Under the pieces are notes generated by a model, which was not told the origin of the DNA, ran no database searches, and saw nothing but the letters and a program-made list of their open reading frames with translations. From Immundisolibacter sp. (GTDB lineage: Bacteria; Pseudomonadota; Gammaproteobacteria; Immundisolibacterales; Immundisolibacteraceae): 64,000 bases of DNA. This document shows positions 1-8,529 of this stretch, in pieces; the first letter of the stretch is position 1; each line of letters begins with the position of its first letter. The DNA lies in the NCBI RefSeq assembly GCF_014359565.1, contig NZ_JACIZD010000006.1:56484-120483 (forward strand), written 5' to 3'. The position numbers and the translations under genes were made by a program.

Positions 1-1
1 A

Positions 2-172
2 TGGCGCACGGCGGCGCAGGAACACGCCGGTTCCTGGTGGCCGGACTGGAAGTTCTGGCTCGGCCGGCGGGCCGGCGGCAAGGTCATGGCCCGCATGCCC
101 GGCACGGGCGGATTGCCGGCCATCGAAGACGCACCCGGTTCGTACGTACGCATGACCAGCCACAAGGAGTGA
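2..172 (+). CDS. phaC: PHA synthase PhaC, C-terminal end (partial)
   Basis: Only the last 56 residues of this gene are in the window; it begins off the left edge. The frame reads WRTAAQEHAGSWWPDWKFWL near the start and LPAIEDAPGSYVRM near the end. This is the typical tail of class I poly(3-hydroxyalkanoate) synthases, which polymerise (R)-3-hydroxyacyl-CoA on PHA granules. The lipase-box cysteine is not visible because it lies upstream. The gene ends 4 bases before phaZ, and its last codons supply the GGAG ribosome site of phaZ, so the two are probably co-transcribed. Class I rather than class II is an inference from the tail alone. Confidence 0.8.
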   Translation, partial: WRTAAQEHAGSWWPDWKFWLGRRAGGKVMARMPGTGGLPAIEDAPGSYVRMTSHKE

Positions 173-176
173 TCGG

Positions 177-1457
177 ATGCTCTACCACATGCGGGAAATT
201 GCCCACGCCGGTCTGGCCCCGGCCCGCGCGGCGGCGGACCTGACCAGCCGGATGCTGCGCCATCCGGACAATCCGTGGCGGGACACGGCCGCCGCGCGCT
301 GGCTGTCGGCCAGCTGCGAGCTGTTCGACAACGTCACGCGCCGCTACGACAAGCCTGAATGGGGCCTGCCCAGCACGTTGATCGACGGCGTCCAGGTGCC
401 GGTTACCCTTGAGGCTGTGCAGCGCGAGCCGTTCTGCGACCTGCTGCATTTTCGGCGCGGCGCGCTGCGCGACGACCCCCGCCTGCTGGTGGTGGCGCCG
501 ATGTCCGGCCACTACGCGACCCTGCTGCGCGACACCGTGCGCGCCCTGCTGCCGAATCACGACGTCTACATCACCGACTGGCTGGACGCGGCCATGGTGC
601 CGCTGGTGGACGGCGGCTTCGACCTGGACGACTACATCGACTACGTGATCGGCTTTCTGCACACGCTGGGGCCGGACACGCACGTGCTGGCCGTATGCCA
701 GCCGGCGGTGCCGGTGCTGGCGGCGGTGTCATTGATGGCCGCCCGCAAGGATCCGCTGGCGCCGCCCAGCATGACCCTGATCGGCGGGCCCATAGACACC
801 CGCGTCAGCCCGACGGTACCCAACGACCTGGCGATGAATCACCCACTGGAGTGGTTCGAGAGCAATCTGCTGGCCACGGTGCCGGCGACCTTCCCGGGCT
901 TTGGGCGACGGGTCTATCCGGGTTTCATGCAGCTGTCCGGTTTCATCAGCATGAACATCCAGCGTCACGTCGACGCGCACCAGGATTTCTTCAACTACCT
1001 GGTGCAGGGTGACGGCGACAGCGCGCAGCAGCACCGGGATTTCTATCGCGAGTACCTGGCCGTGATGGACACGTCCGCGGAGTTCTACCTGCAAACCATC
1101 AGTACGGTGTTCCAGGAACATGCCCTGCCGCGGGGCGTGATGCACCACCGCGGTGAACGGGTCGATCCGGCAGCCATCGAACACACGGCGCTGCTGACCA
1201 TCGAGGGCGGGAAGGACGACATTTCCGGGCCAGGCCAGACCGAAGCGGCGCAAGGCCTGTGCTGCAACCTGCCGGCGGCACGGAAACTGCATTACGTCCA
1301 ACCGGAAGTCGGCCATTACGGCACCTTCAGCGGCCGCCGCTGGCGCGAGTTGATCGTGCCGGTCATTGGCGAGTTCATACGCGCCAGCGCCGGGGAGCGG
1401 ACGTCGGCAAAGGCCCCGGTGACCCGCGGCAGGAAAAAGCTCCCATCACCGCCGTAA
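177..1457 (+). CDS. phaZ: Intracellular PHB depolymerase PhaZ
   Basis: The 426-residue product matches the intracellular poly(3-hydroxybutyrate) depolymerase family, which mobilises native PHA granules to (R)-3-hydroxybutyrate or oligomers. Family features include the alpha/beta-hydrolase core VVAPMSGHYATLLR and the cysteine-type nucleophile box VCQPAVP with Cys174. The box IEGGKDDISGPGQ probably carries the catalytic Asp, and the C-terminal PEVGHYGTFSG the catalytic His. Depolymerases of this type use Cys where lipases use Ser. The start is supported by GGAG upstream and the 4-base gap from phaC. The length is normal for the family. Synthase and depolymerase in one unit is a common PHA-cycle arrangement. 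Confidence 0.88.
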   Translation: MLYHMREIAHAGLAPARAAADLTSRMLRHPDNPWRDTAAARWLSASCELFDNVTRRYDKPEWGLPSTLIDGVQVPVTLEAVQREPFCDLLHFRRGALRDDPRLLVVAPMSGHYATLLRDTVRALLPNHDVYITDWLDAAMVPLVDGGFDLDDYIDYVIGFLHTLGPDTHVLAVCQPAVPVLAAVSLMAARKDPLAPPSMTLIGGPIDTRVSPTVPNDLAMNHPLEWFESNLLATVPATFPGFGRRVYPGFMQLSGFISMNIQRHVDAHQDFFNYLVQGDGDSAQQHRDFYREYLAVMDTSAEFYLQTISTVFQEHALPRGVMHHRGERVDPAAIEHTALLTIEGGKDDISGPGQTEAAQGLCCNLPAARKLHYVQPEVGHYGTFSGRRWRELIVPVIGEFIRASAGERTSAKAPVTRGRKKLPSPP

Positions 1458-1528
1458 CCATCGGCCGGGCGCGCGGTCTGAAGCAGCGCGGCGTTTCGTA
1501 GTTGAATCGGTAGAAGAGGAGAAACCCG

Positions 1529-2269
1529 ATGTCCCAAGCCCGGCAGGTGGCCATTGTCAGCGGCTCGTCCCGCGGCATTGGCCGCGCCATCGCACTCGAA
1601 CTGGCCCGCCGCGGCATGGCCGTGGTGGTCAACTACCGCAGCGCAGAAGCCGAAGCCAAGGCGGTGGCCGGCGAGGTGCGCGCCCTGGGTGTCGATTGCC
1701 TGTGTCTGCAGGCCGATGTCGCCGACCCGGACCAGGCACGCGGCCTGATCGGCGAGGTACAGGCGCAGTGGGGACGCATCGACGTGCTGGTAAACAACGC
1801 CGGCATCACGCGCGACAAGACCCTGCGCAAGCTCACCGATGACGACTGGCTGCAGGTCATCAACACCAATCTGGGCAGCGTGTACTACTGCACCTCGGCC
1901 GTGATGCCGATCATGATCGAGCAGAGCTACGGGCGCATCATCAACATCAGCTCGTACGTCGGCCAGGCCGGCAATTTCGGCCAGGCCAATTACGGCGCCA
2001 GCAAGGGCGGCATCATCGCCTTCACCAAGACCGCGGCGCTGGAACTGGCCCGCTACGGCATCACCGTGAACGCCATCGCGCCCGGCTTCACGGAGACCGA
2101 AATGCTGTCCAAGGTGCCGCCGGACGTGCAGGAAAAGATTCGCGCCCGCATTCCGATGGGACGCTTCGGCAAGGCGCAGGAGGTGGCCAAGGTGGTCGCC
2201 TTCATCGCCACCGAGGCCGACTACATCACCGGCCAGCAGATCAACGTCAACGGCGGCGTGTACATGTAG
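1529..2269 (+). CDS. phaB: Acetoacetyl-CoA reductase (PhaB/FabG-type SDR)
   Basis: This 246-residue short-chain dehydrogenase probably reduces acetoacetyl-CoA to (R)-3-hydroxybutyryl-CoA with NADPH, the monomer-supplying step of PHB synthesis. The cofactor loop is GSSRGIG at residues 12-18. NNAGITRD follows, and the catalytic pair is Tyr155/Lys159 in YGASK. The stretch NNAGITRDKTLRKLTDDDW is the PhaB-like signature. AGGAG lies just upstream of the start. PhaB and FabG are hard to separate by sequence alone, but the position between phaZ and phaE-phaC favours PhaB. It is followed by phaE after 78 bases. Confidence 0.85.
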   Translation: MSQARQVAIVSGSSRGIGRAIALELARRGMAVVVNYRSAEAEAKAVAGEVRALGVDCLCLQADVADPDQARGLIGEVQAQWGRIDVLVNNAGITRDKTLRKLTDDDWLQVINTNLGSVYYCTSAVMPIMIEQSYGRIINISSYVGQAGNFGQANYGASKGGIIAFTKTAALELARYGITVNAIAPGFTETEMLSKVPPDVQEKIRARIPMGRFGKAQEVAKVVAFIATEADYITGQQINVNGGVYM

Positions 2270-2347
2270 CCATGTCCGGCAGGCGGGCACGCACCGTCGT
2301 GCTAGCATCCGCCGCCCTGTGGTCCATGCCGATTTCGCGTTGCTGCC

Positions 2348-3055
2348 GTGACCGCTTTCGCCCCGGCCGACTGGCTTGCCCTGTTCCAGGCGGCGCCTTC
2401 GATGCCCGCCGCAGCCGATGCAGACCCCTTCGGTGGTGAACTGGAGGGCTACCGGGTGCTGCTCGACCAGTGGCAACAGGCCCTGGAGGCGGGGGCCGCG
2501 GAACCGGCGCGGGTCGCGCTGGCGGCGCTGGCAAGACACATCGACCGGCAGCGTCTGCGCCAGCTGCGCCGTGTGTGCAGCCCCGGGCCGTGGTTCGAGC
2601 CGCTGGTCGAACTGCCGGTGCCGGCCGTCGCGGCGCCTGAGCTGCCGGCCCTCCCGTTGCCCGGCTGGCTGGCGGCTGGCGCCGGGTTCTGGCTGGCACT
2701 GGCCGGCTACCGGCAAAAGCTCGATGCGTTCTGCCTGCCGTACCAAGGCCTGGGCACCCGCACGCTGAACCGGCTAGAGCAGGTCCGCCCGGCGACCGCC
2801 ATCACGAGTGCAGCCGGGCTGTTTGTGCATTGGCAGCGCTGTCAGGATGAGGTCGAGTCGGAAATCGTTCGCGCGCCGACATGGGGCGCGTCATTGGCCG
2901 GCGTGGCGGCTGCCGCGGCGGCCCTGCGCGTCGCGCACCGGCAGTGCCTGGAGGCGGCCCTGGGCGTGCAGCTCGATGGCGCCGGCCAGCGGGCACTGAG
3001 CGAGGAGCTTGCTGCCATTCGCCGGCAGCTTCGCAAGCTGGCGCAAGGCGCATGA
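2348..3055 (+). CDS. phaE: Class III PHA synthase subunit PhaE-like
   Basis: The 235-residue protein has low sequence complexity (Ala/Leu-rich helices) and no catalytic motif. It is called PhaE because its stop overlaps the start of a class III phaC and because the C-terminal helices (DEVESEIVRAPTWG onward) resemble PhaE. PhaE is the non-catalytic partner that forms the PhaEC complex and stimulates polymerisation. Class III PhaE proteins are usually around 350-360 residues, so this is a short version. The start is GTG with no strong ribosome site, so the true N-terminus is uncertain. The function is mostly inferred from context. Confidence 0.65.
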   Translation: MTAFAPADWLALFQAAPSMPAAADADPFGGELEGYRVLLDQWQQALEAGAAEPARVALAALARHIDRQRLRQLRRVCSPGPWFEPLVELPVPAVAAPELPALPLPGWLAAGAGFWLALAGYRQKLDAFCLPYQGLGTRTLNRLEQVRPATAITSAAGLFVHWQRCQDEVESEIVRAPTWGASLAGVAAAAAALRVAHRQCLEAALGVQLDGAGQRALSEELAAIRRQLRKLAQGA

Positions 3056-4110
3056 TGTTTCCCGATCTGGACACCGACGCCGTGCGGGCGCAGCGGGAAC
3101 GGATCGATGCCATGCTCGCCGCGCCGGCCGAGCCGGTGGTCTGGGCCGACCGCAGCGCCGAGCGCCTGTCCGTGGAAGGCAAGGCAAGCCTGCGCTACTA
3201 CCCGCCACTTCGTGAGCCGGCAGCTCGCCCGTTGCTGTTGGTCTACTCGCTCGTCAACAGCCCGCAGGTGCTGGATCTGGCCCGCGGCAGCTCGATTGTC
3301 GAGTGCCTGCAGGGCCTCGGCCATCCGCTGTATCTGCTCGACTGGGGTCGCCCCGATGCCAGCGATGCCGGGCTGTCGCTGGCCGACTACGTATGCGGGT
3401 ATCTGCACGGCGCGGTGCAGGTGGTGCAGCGTCACGCCGCTGCCGGCACGGTGGATCTGCTGGGTATCTGCCAGGGCGGTACGCTCGCCCTGTGCCTGGC
3501 CAGCCTGGAACCGCGCGCCCTGCATCGTCTGGTGACGCTGGTGACGCCGGTGGACTTTCACACGCCCGGCGACGTGCTGGCGCATCTGGCCAGAGTGCTC
3601 GACCTGCCCGCTCTACTGGCGCCCGATGGCAACCTGCCCGGCGCCGTGCTCGCCGCCGTGTTTGCCCTGCTGCGTCCGCTGCGGGGCGCCGGGGCAGTGC
3701 GCGCGCCCTGGCTGGACGGCGCCGTCGATGCGCCGAGGCGCGAACGCCTGCGCAGGCTGCTGGCATGGCAGGGGGATTATCCGGATCAGGCCGGACGAGC
3801 CTGGCTTGAGTTCGTGACCGGCTGCTATCGGGACAATGCTCTGGTGCGCGGCGCACTGGTCCTGGATGGCCGGACGGTCGATCTGTCGCGTTTGCGCCTG
3901 CCGATCCTGAATGTCCATGCGCGGGCCGATCACCTGGTTCCGCCGGCCGCATCGCAGGCCCTGCGGCGTGCCATGGGCGGCCGGAATTACCGGGAGTTGG
4001 CCGTCGACGGCGGGCATGTGGGCGTTTTCGCCGGGAGTCACGGTCTGGCCATCGTCCCGCCGGCCGTCAGCCGCTTTCTGCGCGCCAGTCCAAAAAGAAA
4101 GCCCCGCTGA
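3052..4110 (+). CDS. phaC: Class III PHA synthase catalytic subunit PhaC
   Basis: At 352 residues this is the short, class III form of PHA synthase. The lipase-like box GICQGG carries the nucleophile Cys140. Asp293 in ARADHLVPP and His322 in DGGHVGVF complete the triad. The spacing equals that of the Allochromatium vinosum enzyme (Cys149, Asp302, His331), shifted uniformly by nine residues. The start overlaps the phaE stop as ATGA, which implies translational coupling; a second ATG directly follows and cannot be excluded. It works with PhaE, and the window therefore holds two different PHA synthases. Confidence 0.88.
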   Translation: MMFPDLDTDAVRAQRERIDAMLAAPAEPVVWADRSAERLSVEGKASLRYYPPLREPAARPLLLVYSLVNSPQVLDLARGSSIVECLQGLGHPLYLLDWGRPDASDAGLSLADYVCGYLHGAVQVVQRHAAAGTVDLLGICQGGTLALCLASLEPRALHRLVTLVTPVDFHTPGDVLAHLARVLDLPALLAPDGNLPGAVLAAVFALLRPLRGAGAVRAPWLDGAVDAPRRERLRRLLAWQGDYPDQAGRAWLEFVTGCYRDNALVRGALVLDGRTVDLSRLRLPILNVHARADHLVPPAASQALRRAMGGRNYRELAVDGGHVGVFAGSHGLAIVPPAVSRFLRASPKRKPR

Positions 4111-4129
4111 CGCGTCTGCGTCGCGGGGC
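4091..4129 (-). terminator. Rho-independent terminator for the phasin transcript
   Basis: A strong hairpin (arms GCCCCGC and GCGGGGC extended by GACGC/GCGTC, loop GTCT) spans 4101-4129. Read on the minus strand it is followed by TTTCTTTTT. It therefore terminates the phasin gene transcribed leftwards and overlaps the end of phaC, which may use the same hairpin from the other side. Confidence 0.75.
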
Positions 4130-4178
4130 CTTGGCAGAGGCCCCCGTCCGGCGTGCGGACGGGCTCGTGCGCGCCGGT

Positions 4179-4529
4179 TCAGGCGGGCTTGGTGCTCATC
4201 CAGGCCGGCATGGTGGTCATCGACTTCATGCTGCTTTCGAGCATGCCGGCCAGCGCCTGGTTGGCCTCGGCGATCACTTCCATGTCGAACTTGGCCAGAT
4301 CGAACATTTTCTTGCCCATGTCGGCCATGAAGGCCCCCTGCGCGCCCATCAGGGCCGGCAAGTCCGTCGGCGAGCTGTACTGGCGGGCTTGCGCCAGGCC
4401 GGATTCGAAGCAGTCACCGGCCAGATCGACGTGTTTCTTGAGCAGTTTCTCAAACGCCTGGGTGCCGACCGCGGTCAGGTCCGCAAGGGGTTTCATCTGG
4501 TCTTTCATGCTGTCCATGACGTTGTACAT
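4179..4529 (-). CDS. Phasin family protein (PHA granule coat)
   Basis: The 116-residue protein is all-helical and Met/Ala-rich, with the pattern FEKLLKKHVDLAGDCFESGL that is typical of phasins. Phasins coat PHA granules and control their number and size. There is no signal peptide, as expected for a cytoplasmic granule protein. GGAGG stands about eight bases before the ATG. The gene is flanked by phaC on one side and phaR upstream, which supports the call. PhaR usually represses phasin genes and is titrated by granules, and the TGC-rich stretch upstream may be its binding site. Confidence 0.85.
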   Translation of the reverse strand: MYNVMDSMKDQMKPLADLTAVGTQAFEKLLKKHVDLAGDCFESGLAQARQYSSPTDLPALMGAQGAFMADMGKKMFDLAKFDMEVIAEANQALAGMLESSMKSMTTMPAWMSTKPA

Positions 4530-4542
4530 GCGCCTAACCTCC

Positions 4543-4620
4543 GCAAATTCTGCACTGCAAAAACGCAGGGGTCATGCTAGGCGGCCACGTTTTCGATGTC
4601 AAGCAGTTTGTGCACCGCAG
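4543..4620. promoter_or_regulatory. Phasin promoter region with TGC/GCA-rich motifs, possible PhaR site
   Basis: The 94-base gap between the phasin and phaR holds two TGC/GCA-rich stretches, TTCTGCACTGCAAAAACGC near 4548-4566 and GCAGTTTGTGCACCGCAG at 4603-4620. PhaR of Paracoccus binds TGC-rich DNA, so these are candidates by analogy only. Confidence 0.3.
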
Positions 4621-4623
4621 AAA

Positions 4624-5085
4624 TCACTTCTTGGCCGGGTTTCCCTCGCCCGCCGCATCGCCGCGCATGGAGTTCGCCAGGCGGCTCCAGATATCCAGAT
4701 TCTGTTCGGCGAGGCGCGACATCATGTTCAGCGGGTGGCCGCTGAGCATGGTGCGCAACTGCTCATGAAAGGCGCCCTGCTGTTCCATGAACATGGCCAT
4801 GCTGCGCTCCAGATACTCCCGCAGCAGGCCATGCAGGCTGTCGCCGTAAAAGCGGATCAGCTGGCGCAGCACCTCGTCGGTGAGCAGTGAGCTGCCGCTG
4901 TCGGCTTCCTGCTCGGCGATGATCTGCAGCAGCACGCTGCGGGTGATGACTTCGCCGGTCTTGGAGTCGTGGACCTCGAACGGCTCCCCGGACAGCACCA
5001 GGCGCTTGACGTCTTCGAGGGCCACAAAGCAGCTCTGGACGGTGTCGTACAGGCGGCGATTGGGATATTTCTTCAGAATCCGCAC
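4624..5085 (-). CDS. phaR: PHA synthesis repressor PhaR
   Basis: The 153-residue protein begins RILKKYPNRRLYDT, the hallmark of the PhaR DNA-binding domain. It continues with the accumulation-regulatory region (VITRSVLLQIIAEQEA) that binds PHA. PhaR represses phasin genes when no granule is present and is released by binding to nascent PHA. The start is GTG with GGAG ten bases upstream; no in-frame ATG precedes it. It is the only recognisable transcription factor in the window. It lies upstream of and in line with the phasin gene on the minus strand. Confidence 0.92.
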   Translation of the reverse strand: MRILKKYPNRRLYDTVQSCFVALEDVKRLVLSGEPFEVHDSKTGEVITRSVLLQIIAEQEADSGSSLLTDEVLRQLIRFYGDSLHGLLREYLERSMAMFMEQQGAFHEQLRTMLSGHPLNMMSRLAEQNLDIWSRLANSMRGDAAGEGNPAKK

Positions 5086-5315
5086 GGGCTGTCGACTCCG
5101 CCTGATGGGACTGCACGATCCGCGGCGCGATTTCGATCATGTCGCGATCGGAGGCTGGCTTACGAATTGTACACAGCCGGCGCAGTCCGCCCGGCGGCGG
5201 CCGGCGCGGGCCTGCGCGCCCCGGACTTCTGCGTTGCGGCCTTATACTTTCCGCGTAGATGAATCCTTGCCGGCAGGCGAGGTCGGTGCCGCCAGCGCGG
5301 CCTTTCGGAGTACTC

Positions 5316-6668
5316 ATGTCCAAGCTGTTCAAGGCGTCGGCCCTGATTGCCGTCGGATTTTTCTGCGCGTTGCTGGTACTGCGTGACGGTGCCCATGCCG
5401 AGCGCAGCGATGCTGCCCCGGCCGGCGCCACCATGGATCTGCCGGTGCAGGAACTGCGCCTGTTCAGCGAGGTGCTGGGCATCATTCGCCAGAATTACGT
5501 CGAGCCGGTCAGCGACGCCGACCTGCTCAAGAGCGCCATCCGCGGCATGTTGGCCGGCCTCGATCCGCACTCGGCCTACCTGGAGCAGGAAGAATTCCAG
5601 GAGCTGAAGGAAGGCACCTCCGGTGAGTTCGGCGGCCTCGGCATCGAGGTCGGTATGGAAGACGGCTTCGTGAAGGTGGTGTCGCCGATCGACGATACGC
5701 CCGCCCAGAAAGCCGGCATTCTGGCAGGCGATCTGATCATCCGGCTCGATGACACGGCCGTGAAGGGTCTGTCGCTGAACGAGGCGGTCAAGCTGATGCG
5801 CGGCGCGCCGGGGACCGACATCACCCTGACCATCGTGCGCGAGGGCCAGGAGCGGCCGCTGCAGATCAAGCTCACGCGGGCGGTGATCAAGGTCAACAGC
5901 GTGCGCAGTCGTTCGCTGGAGCCCGGTTATGGCTATCTGCGCGTGTCCCAGTTCCAGGTCAATACCGGGCGCAAGCTGCGCGACGCGGTGACGGAGCTGA
6001 AGGAGAAGAACGGCGGCGCGCTGAAAGGACTCGTGCTGGACCTGCGCAACAACCCGGGCGGCGTGCTGACGGCGGCGGTGTCGGTGTCGGATGCCTTCAT
6101 CAGTGACGGACTGATCGTCTACACCGAAGGCCGCGGACCGGAAGCGGCCCAGAAGTTTTCCGCCACTTCGGGCGACATTCTCGAAGGTGTGCCCATCGTG
6201 GTGCTGGTCAACGCCGGTTCGGCGTCGGCCTCGGAAATCGTCGCCGGTGCCCTGCAGGACAACGGCCGGGCCATCATCATGGGCGAGAAAACCTTCGGCA
6301 AGGGATCGGTGCAGACCATCCTGCCGATCAGCGAGAGCGCGGCCCTGAAGCTGACCACGGCTCGTTATTTCACGCCCAAGGGGCGCTCCATCCAGGCCGA
6401 AGGCATCGAGCCGGACGTGCCGCTGGAGCGGGTGCAGCTGACCGCGCTCGAGCAGCCTTTCCAGCCACTCGGTGAGCGCGACCTGGCGCGGCACCTGGAC
6501 AACCCCAACGGCAAGGCCAAGCCGGCCACGAGCGCCGCGCCCAAGGCGGCGCCTGACCAGCCGGCGACTGACACGAAGGAGGTGAGCCTGGCCAAGGCTG
6601 ACTTCGGCGTGCACGAGGCGCTGAACCTGCTGCGGGCGCTCAACATCGTGCAATCGCGGGCCAAGTAG
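5316..6668 (+). CDS. ctpA: C-terminal processing protease, S41 family (CtpA)
   Basis: This 450-residue periplasmic serine protease starts with an N-terminal signal or anchor (ALIAVGFFCALLVL). A PDZ domain follows with the GGLGIEV loop (about residues 100-180), then the S41 protease domain. The catalytic dyad is Ser304 in NAGSASASE and Lys329 in GEKTFGKGS, with the 25-residue spacing of known CtpA enzymes. The family trims C-termini of envelope proteins. I chose the ATG at 5316 over the upstream in-frame codon at 5259 because TCGGAG lies five bases before it and it begins the hydrophobic segment. It is divergent from phaR, with a shared 230-base control region. Confidence 0.92.
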   Translation: MSKLFKASALIAVGFFCALLVLRDGAHAERSDAAPAGATMDLPVQELRLFSEVLGIIRQNYVEPVSDADLLKSAIRGMLAGLDPHSAYLEQEEFQELKEGTSGEFGGLGIEVGMEDGFVKVVSPIDDTPAQKAGILAGDLIIRLDDTAVKGLSLNEAVKLMRGAPGTDITLTIVREGQERPLQIKLTRAVIKVNSVRSRSLEPGYGYLRVSQFQVNTGRKLRDAVTELKEKNGGALKGLVLDLRNNPGGVLTAAVSVSDAFISDGLIVYTEGRGPEAAQKFSATSGDILEGVPIVVLVNAGSASASEIVAGALQDNGRAIIMGEKTFGKGSVQTILPISESAALKLTTARYFTPKGRSIQAEGIEPDVPLERVQLTALEQPFQPLGERDLARHLDNPNGKAKPATSAAPKAAPDQPATDTKEVSLAKADFGVHEALNLLRALNIVQSRAK

Positions 6669-6679
6669 CTCGGCGCGCG

Positions 6680-6705
6680 GCCGCCCGGCCGGGGTGTCGG
6701 GCGGC
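6680..6705 (+). terminator. Hairpin after ctpA
   Basis: GCCGCCCG and CGGGCGGC form an 8-bp stem just downstream of the ctpA stop. There is no clear T-run, so termination is plausible rather than certain. Confidence 0.4.
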
Positions 6706-6758
6706 GTTGGTTGGCTATACCGCGCCGCAGATGCTGTTGTCGGGGGCGTTCCCGATTG

Positions 6759-6768
6759 ACCGTACGGT
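6759..6768. promoter_or_regulatory. Palindrome in the promoter region of the first UbiD gene
   Basis: ACCGTACGGT is a perfect 10-base palindrome in the context TTGACCGTACGGTTAC, about 54 bases before the UbiD start. It has the form of a TetR-type operator half-site pair. The downstream CGGTTAC resembles the box found before the Rieske genes. No regulator gene is adjacent. Confidence 0.35.
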
Positions 6769-6821
6769 TACCTGACGTCTACCCTCGCGCTCTTTCAGTT
6801 GCGCATCGAGGAGAAAACGCC

Positions 6822-8435
6822 ATGGCCACCGCCGCGTCCGATCTGCCGTCCGGTCAGTATTACCGGGACCTGAACGAATACATCGATGCCCTGGAGCGGG
6901 CCGGCAAGCTGCAGCGCGTCACCCGGCCGATCGACAAGGACACGCAGATGCACCCGCTGGTGCGGTTGCAGTTCCGGGGTCTTGAAGAAAAGGACCGCAA
7001 GGCCTGGCTGTTCGAGAACATCACCGACGCCAAGGGCCGCAAGTACGACATGCCGCTGGTGCTGTGCGCCATGGCCGGCTCGTCGGACATCTACGCACTC
7101 GGTCTGCAGTGCACGGTCGAGGAAATCCCGCGCCGCTGGGACCATGCCCAGGCGCATCCGATCGCGCCGGTCATCGTCAGCACCGGTCCAGTGCACGAAC
7201 AGATCCTGCGCGGCGATGACCTGAAAGAGCGCTGCCTGTCGCGCCTGCCGATCCCGATCTCGACTCCCGGCTTCGACAACGCGCCCTACACCACCGCCTC
7301 GCACTGGATCAGCAAGGATCCGGACACTGGCCTGCACAACGTCGGCAACTACCGCGGCATGGTCAAGGCCGAGGACCGCATCGGCGTGTATCCGGCCTCG
7401 CCCGGTTATGGCATGCGCCGGCACATCGAAATGTGGCGCGAGCGCGGCCACGACAGGATGCCGGCTGCCATCGTCATCGGCGTGCCGCCGGCCATTTCCT
7501 ACGCCGCCGTCACCCGCCTGCCCAACGACGTGTGTGAGTACGACGTGGCCGGCGGCCTGGCCGGCCAGGCGATCGAACTGACGCAGTGCGTGTCGCACGA
7601 CCTGCTGGTGCCGGCGCAGGCGCAGATCGTGGTCGAGGGCTTCGTGCCGACCAACATCCAGGAGATGGAAGGCCCATTCGGCGAGTTCCCCGGCTACATG
7701 GCCGCGCGGGATTACTCGTGGTTCATGGAAGTCACGGCAATTACCATGCGTAACAAGCCGATCTACCAGGCCTTTTTGTCGCAGTTCCCGCCGAGCGAAT
7801 CGTCCAAGATTCGTGGCATCGGCTGGACTGCGGCCTGCTTCGATTACCTGAAGGCCGGCGGTTTCGATTGCGTGCAGGAGGTCCACTTCCCGGAGACATC
7901 CGGCTCCTTCGGGGTGTGCCTGGTGCGCATCCGCCGCGCGAAGGAGGACGACGCCACGCGCATCCTGGACCACCTGTCCAAGAAATTCGTCGGCAAGGTA
8001 GCCATCGTGGTCGACGAGGACGTCGACATTCACGATCCGAACGCCATCTACTGGGCCCTGTCCTACGCCATGCAGCCGCACCGGGACGTGCGCGTGGTGG
8101 ACATCCCGCTGATGGCGCTGGACCCGTCCATCGCCCCGCCGGGTGCTAACCGCGGCCTGACCGGCGAGAAGCCGCGCATGTCGGGCCTGCTGATCGATGC
8201 CACGCGCGACTGGCCGTACCCGCCTGTGTCGCTCCCGGGCAAGGAGTTCATGGAAGGCGCCATCGCGCTGTGGCAGGAGCTCGGCCTGCCGGAGCTGAAG
8301 CTGCGCAAGCCCTGGTTCGGTTACAACCTGGGCAGCTGGTCGGCCGAGGAACAAGAAGAAGCCGCCCTGGCCGCGCGTGGCGATTACTTCGTCACGGGCC
8401 AGAAGCAGCGCGGGCAGCGCCGCACGCTGGAGTAA
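6822..8435 (+). CDS. UbiD-family prenyl-FMN (de)carboxylase
   Basis: The 537-residue protein is a full-length UbiD-family enzyme. These reversibly decarboxylate aromatic or alpha,beta-unsaturated acids with prenylated FMN and a divalent metal. The cofactor and catalytic residues are visible: Arg178 in NVGNYRGM, and Glu283 and Glu288 in EGPFGEFPGY, which form the conserved Glu-Arg-Glu set. I start at 6822, after GAGGAG, instead of the upstream in-frame start at 6711. It stands alone in its transcription unit, so it is probably not housekeeping UbiD of ubiquinone synthesis. A catabolic or carboxylating role on an aromatic substrate is an inference. No ubiX for cofactor synthesis is in the window. 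Confidence 0.88.
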   Translation: MATAASDLPSGQYYRDLNEYIDALERAGKLQRVTRPIDKDTQMHPLVRLQFRGLEEKDRKAWLFENITDAKGRKYDMPLVLCAMAGSSDIYALGLQCTVEEIPRRWDHAQAHPIAPVIVSTGPVHEQILRGDDLKERCLSRLPIPISTPGFDNAPYTTASHWISKDPDTGLHNVGNYRGMVKAEDRIGVYPASPGYGMRRHIEMWRERGHDRMPAAIVIGVPPAISYAAVTRLPNDVCEYDVAGGLAGQAIELTQCVSHDLLVPAQAQIVVEGFVPTNIQEMEGPFGEFPGYMAARDYSWFMEVTAITMRNKPIYQAFLSQFPPSESSKIRGIGWTAACFDYLKAGGFDCVQEVHFPETSGSFGVCLVRIRRAKEDDATRILDHLSKKFVGKVAIVVDEDVDIHDPNAIYWALSYAMQPHRDVRVVDIPLMALDPSIAPPGANRGLTGEKPRMSGLLIDATRDWPYPPVSLPGKEFMEGAIALWQELGLPELKLRKPWFGYNLGSWSAEEQEEAALAARGDYFVTGQKQRGQRRTLE

Positions 8436-8446
8436 GCGCCGATCGT

Positions 8447-8476
8447 CTCGTTCCGGCGGCGCGCTGCCGGAACGAG
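8447..8476 (+). terminator. Strong hairpin between convergent genes
   Basis: CTCGTTCCGGC and GCCGGAACGAG form a perfect 11-bp stem with an 8-base loop between the UbiD gene and the convergent MaoC gene. A U-tract is missing, so it may act as a terminator or as an RNA-stabilising 3' end. Confidence 0.5.
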
Positions 8477-8529
8477 AGCTGCTGCGGCCACAAGCCCGCT
8501 TCGAATGCCGATCCGGGTGATCGGGTGCG

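Noticed and set aside
1316..2746. A 476-codon minus-strand frame opposite phaZ, phaB and phaE
   Set aside because: It crosses three plus-strand gene ends, has no motif and no ribosome site; it arises from GC-rich codon use.
4880..5386. Plus-strand open frame opposite phaR
   Set aside because: PhaR's conserved N-terminus on the minus strand is decisive, and the plus frame has no motif.
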